DNA of 5,309 nucleotides from Christensenellaceae bacterium (GTDB lineage Bacteria; Bacillota; Clostridia; Christensenellales; SZUA-584), in NCBI GenBank assembly GCA_012719815.1, contig JAAXZP010000195.1, positions 1 through 5,309 on the forward strand, read 5' to 3'. Position 1 is the first letter of the stretch; every line of letters starts with the position of its first letter. Both the position numbers and the translations under genes were made by a program. Below are positions 4,673 through 5,309 of this stretch, one piece after another. The notes under the pieces are model-generated. The model did not search any database. It was given only the letters and a program-made list of their open reading frames with translations, and was not told the origin of the DNA.

Positions 4673-5309
4673 ATGGCGCTTAAAGCGGTGATTTTTGACA
4701 TGGACGGGGTCATAGTGGACAGCGAGCCGGAGTACCAGCGGGTGGAGATGGAGATGGTGAAAAAGTTTAACGCCTCCATCACGCTGGACCATCTGAAGGA
4801 ATATACCGGAATCGATTCGGTGACGATGTGGGCCCATATCAGGGAAAGGTTCGATCTTCCTCAAACGGCGGAAGAGCTGAGCCGGGAGGAAGAGAGGCTG
4901 ATGCGGCGGTATTACGAGAGCGGGGAGCTTAAGGTGATTGAGCCCACGGTAAGCCTCATCAGAAGCGCTCACGAGCAGGGCTTCAGGACGGGGATTGCGT
5001 CCGCGAGCGGGAAGGATAACATAGCCGCGGTGCTGAGGCGCCTTGATATCGGGGATTATGTTGATGCGGCGGTGTCGGGCAGCGAGGTGCCCAGGCATAA
5101 GCCGCATTCCGACATATACCTGCATACGGCGCATCTTCTGGGCGTCGTGCCGGAGGAGTGCGTCGTCATAGAGGATTCGCTGGCGGGGGTGGCCGCGGCC
5201 CGGGCGGCGGGCATGCGGGTGATACGCTATGCTGCGGGCGGCAGCCGGGAGGAAATCGGCGGGGCCGACTTTTTGGTTTCCGACATGGCGGAAGTGACGC
5301 TGCCGCTGC
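4673..5309 (+). CDS. HAD superfamily hydrolase, beta-phosphoglucomutase/phosphatase-like, 3' end outside the window
   Basis: Probably a cytoplasmic phosphatase or phosphomutase acting on a small phosphorylated metabolite. The 212 visible codons contain all four HAD motifs: DMDGV (9-13) with nucleophile D9 and acid/base D11; GIASAS (107-112) with the motif II serine; RHKPHSDIYL (141-150) with K143; and VVIEDS (164-169) with E167 and D168. The helical cap lies between motifs I and II (about 16-85). The IEDSLAGVAAARAAGM stretch is typical of the PGMB-like subfamily. An in-frame ATG at 4658 would add five residues but lacks a ribosome binding site; AGGTG (4663-4667) lies 5 bases before 4673. Arginine codons differ from the upstream operon (6 AGG and 7 CGG against 2 CGC). 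Only the C-terminus, probably a few residues, appears to be missing. The exact substrate cannot be assigned. Confidence 0.92.
   Translation, partial: MALKAVIFDMDGVIVDSEPEYQRVEMEMVKKFNASITLDHLKEYTGIDSVTMWAHIRERFDLPQTAEELSREEERLMRRYYESGELKVIEPTVSLIRSAHEQGFRTGIASASGKDNIAAVLRRLDIGDYVDAAVSGSEVPRHKPHSDIYLHTAHLLGVVPEECVVIEDSLAGVAAARAAGMRVIRYAAGGSREEIGGADFLVSDMAEVTLPL

Noticed and set aside
4649..5134. Minus-strand open frame opposite the HAD gene
   Set aside because: The plus strand carries all four HAD motifs in one frame; the minus product is Arg/His/Pro-rich.

Overview
The window looks like a piece of a GC-rich Firmicutes chromosome, most likely a clostridial-type anaerobe. The signs are strong GGAGG-type ribosome binding sites, two TTG start codons, near-consensus sigma-A promoters (TTGACA, 17 bases, TATACT), a secreted YkuD transpeptidase with SH3-like domains, and an ABC transporter with a YtrA-type GntR regulator. 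This is inference from style and gene families; no taxonomic marker is present.

Layout from left to right. (1) 1-442, minus strand: the first 147 codons of murA (UDP-GlcNAc enolpyruvyl transferase), starting at TTG and running off the left edge. (2) 605-1306, plus strand: a YgjP-like zinc metallopeptidase, possibly read from a leaderless mRNA. (3) 1357-2475, minus strand: an exported L,D-transpeptidase with two C-terminal SH3-like domains, its own consensus promoter (2514-2542) and a clear intrinsic terminator (1313-1346). It converges with gene 2. (4) 2590-4534, plus strand: a compact operon with a promoter, an operator palindrome over the predicted transcription start, an ABC ATPase, an ABC-2 type permease and a GntR/YtrA repressor. 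The last two junctions overlap (20 and 4 bases). (5) 4673-5309, plus strand: the first 212 codons of a HAD/beta-phosphoglucomutase-like phosphatase, running off the right edge.

How they work together. The three-gene operon is a self-contained autoregulated unit. The GntR protein encoded last probably binds TGTATATA-CGA-TATATACA at 2618-2636 and represses its own transporter until a ligand releases it. The ATPase and permease resemble the PmtA/PmtB and YtrB family of exporters linked to cell-envelope stress and peptide export. MurA and the L,D-transpeptidase both act on peptidoglycan but are separate transcription units. The metallopeptidase and the HAD protein have no visible functional tie to their neighbours.

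The most unusual point is in the ATPase. Its Walker B aspartate is replaced by alanine (LLLLAEPTSGLDP) and its Q-loop glutamine is absent, while Walker A, signature, catalytic Glu, D-loop and H-loop are intact. No CRISPR array, tRNA, rRNA or insertion sequence is visible, and no gene-free stretch exceeds about 195 bases.
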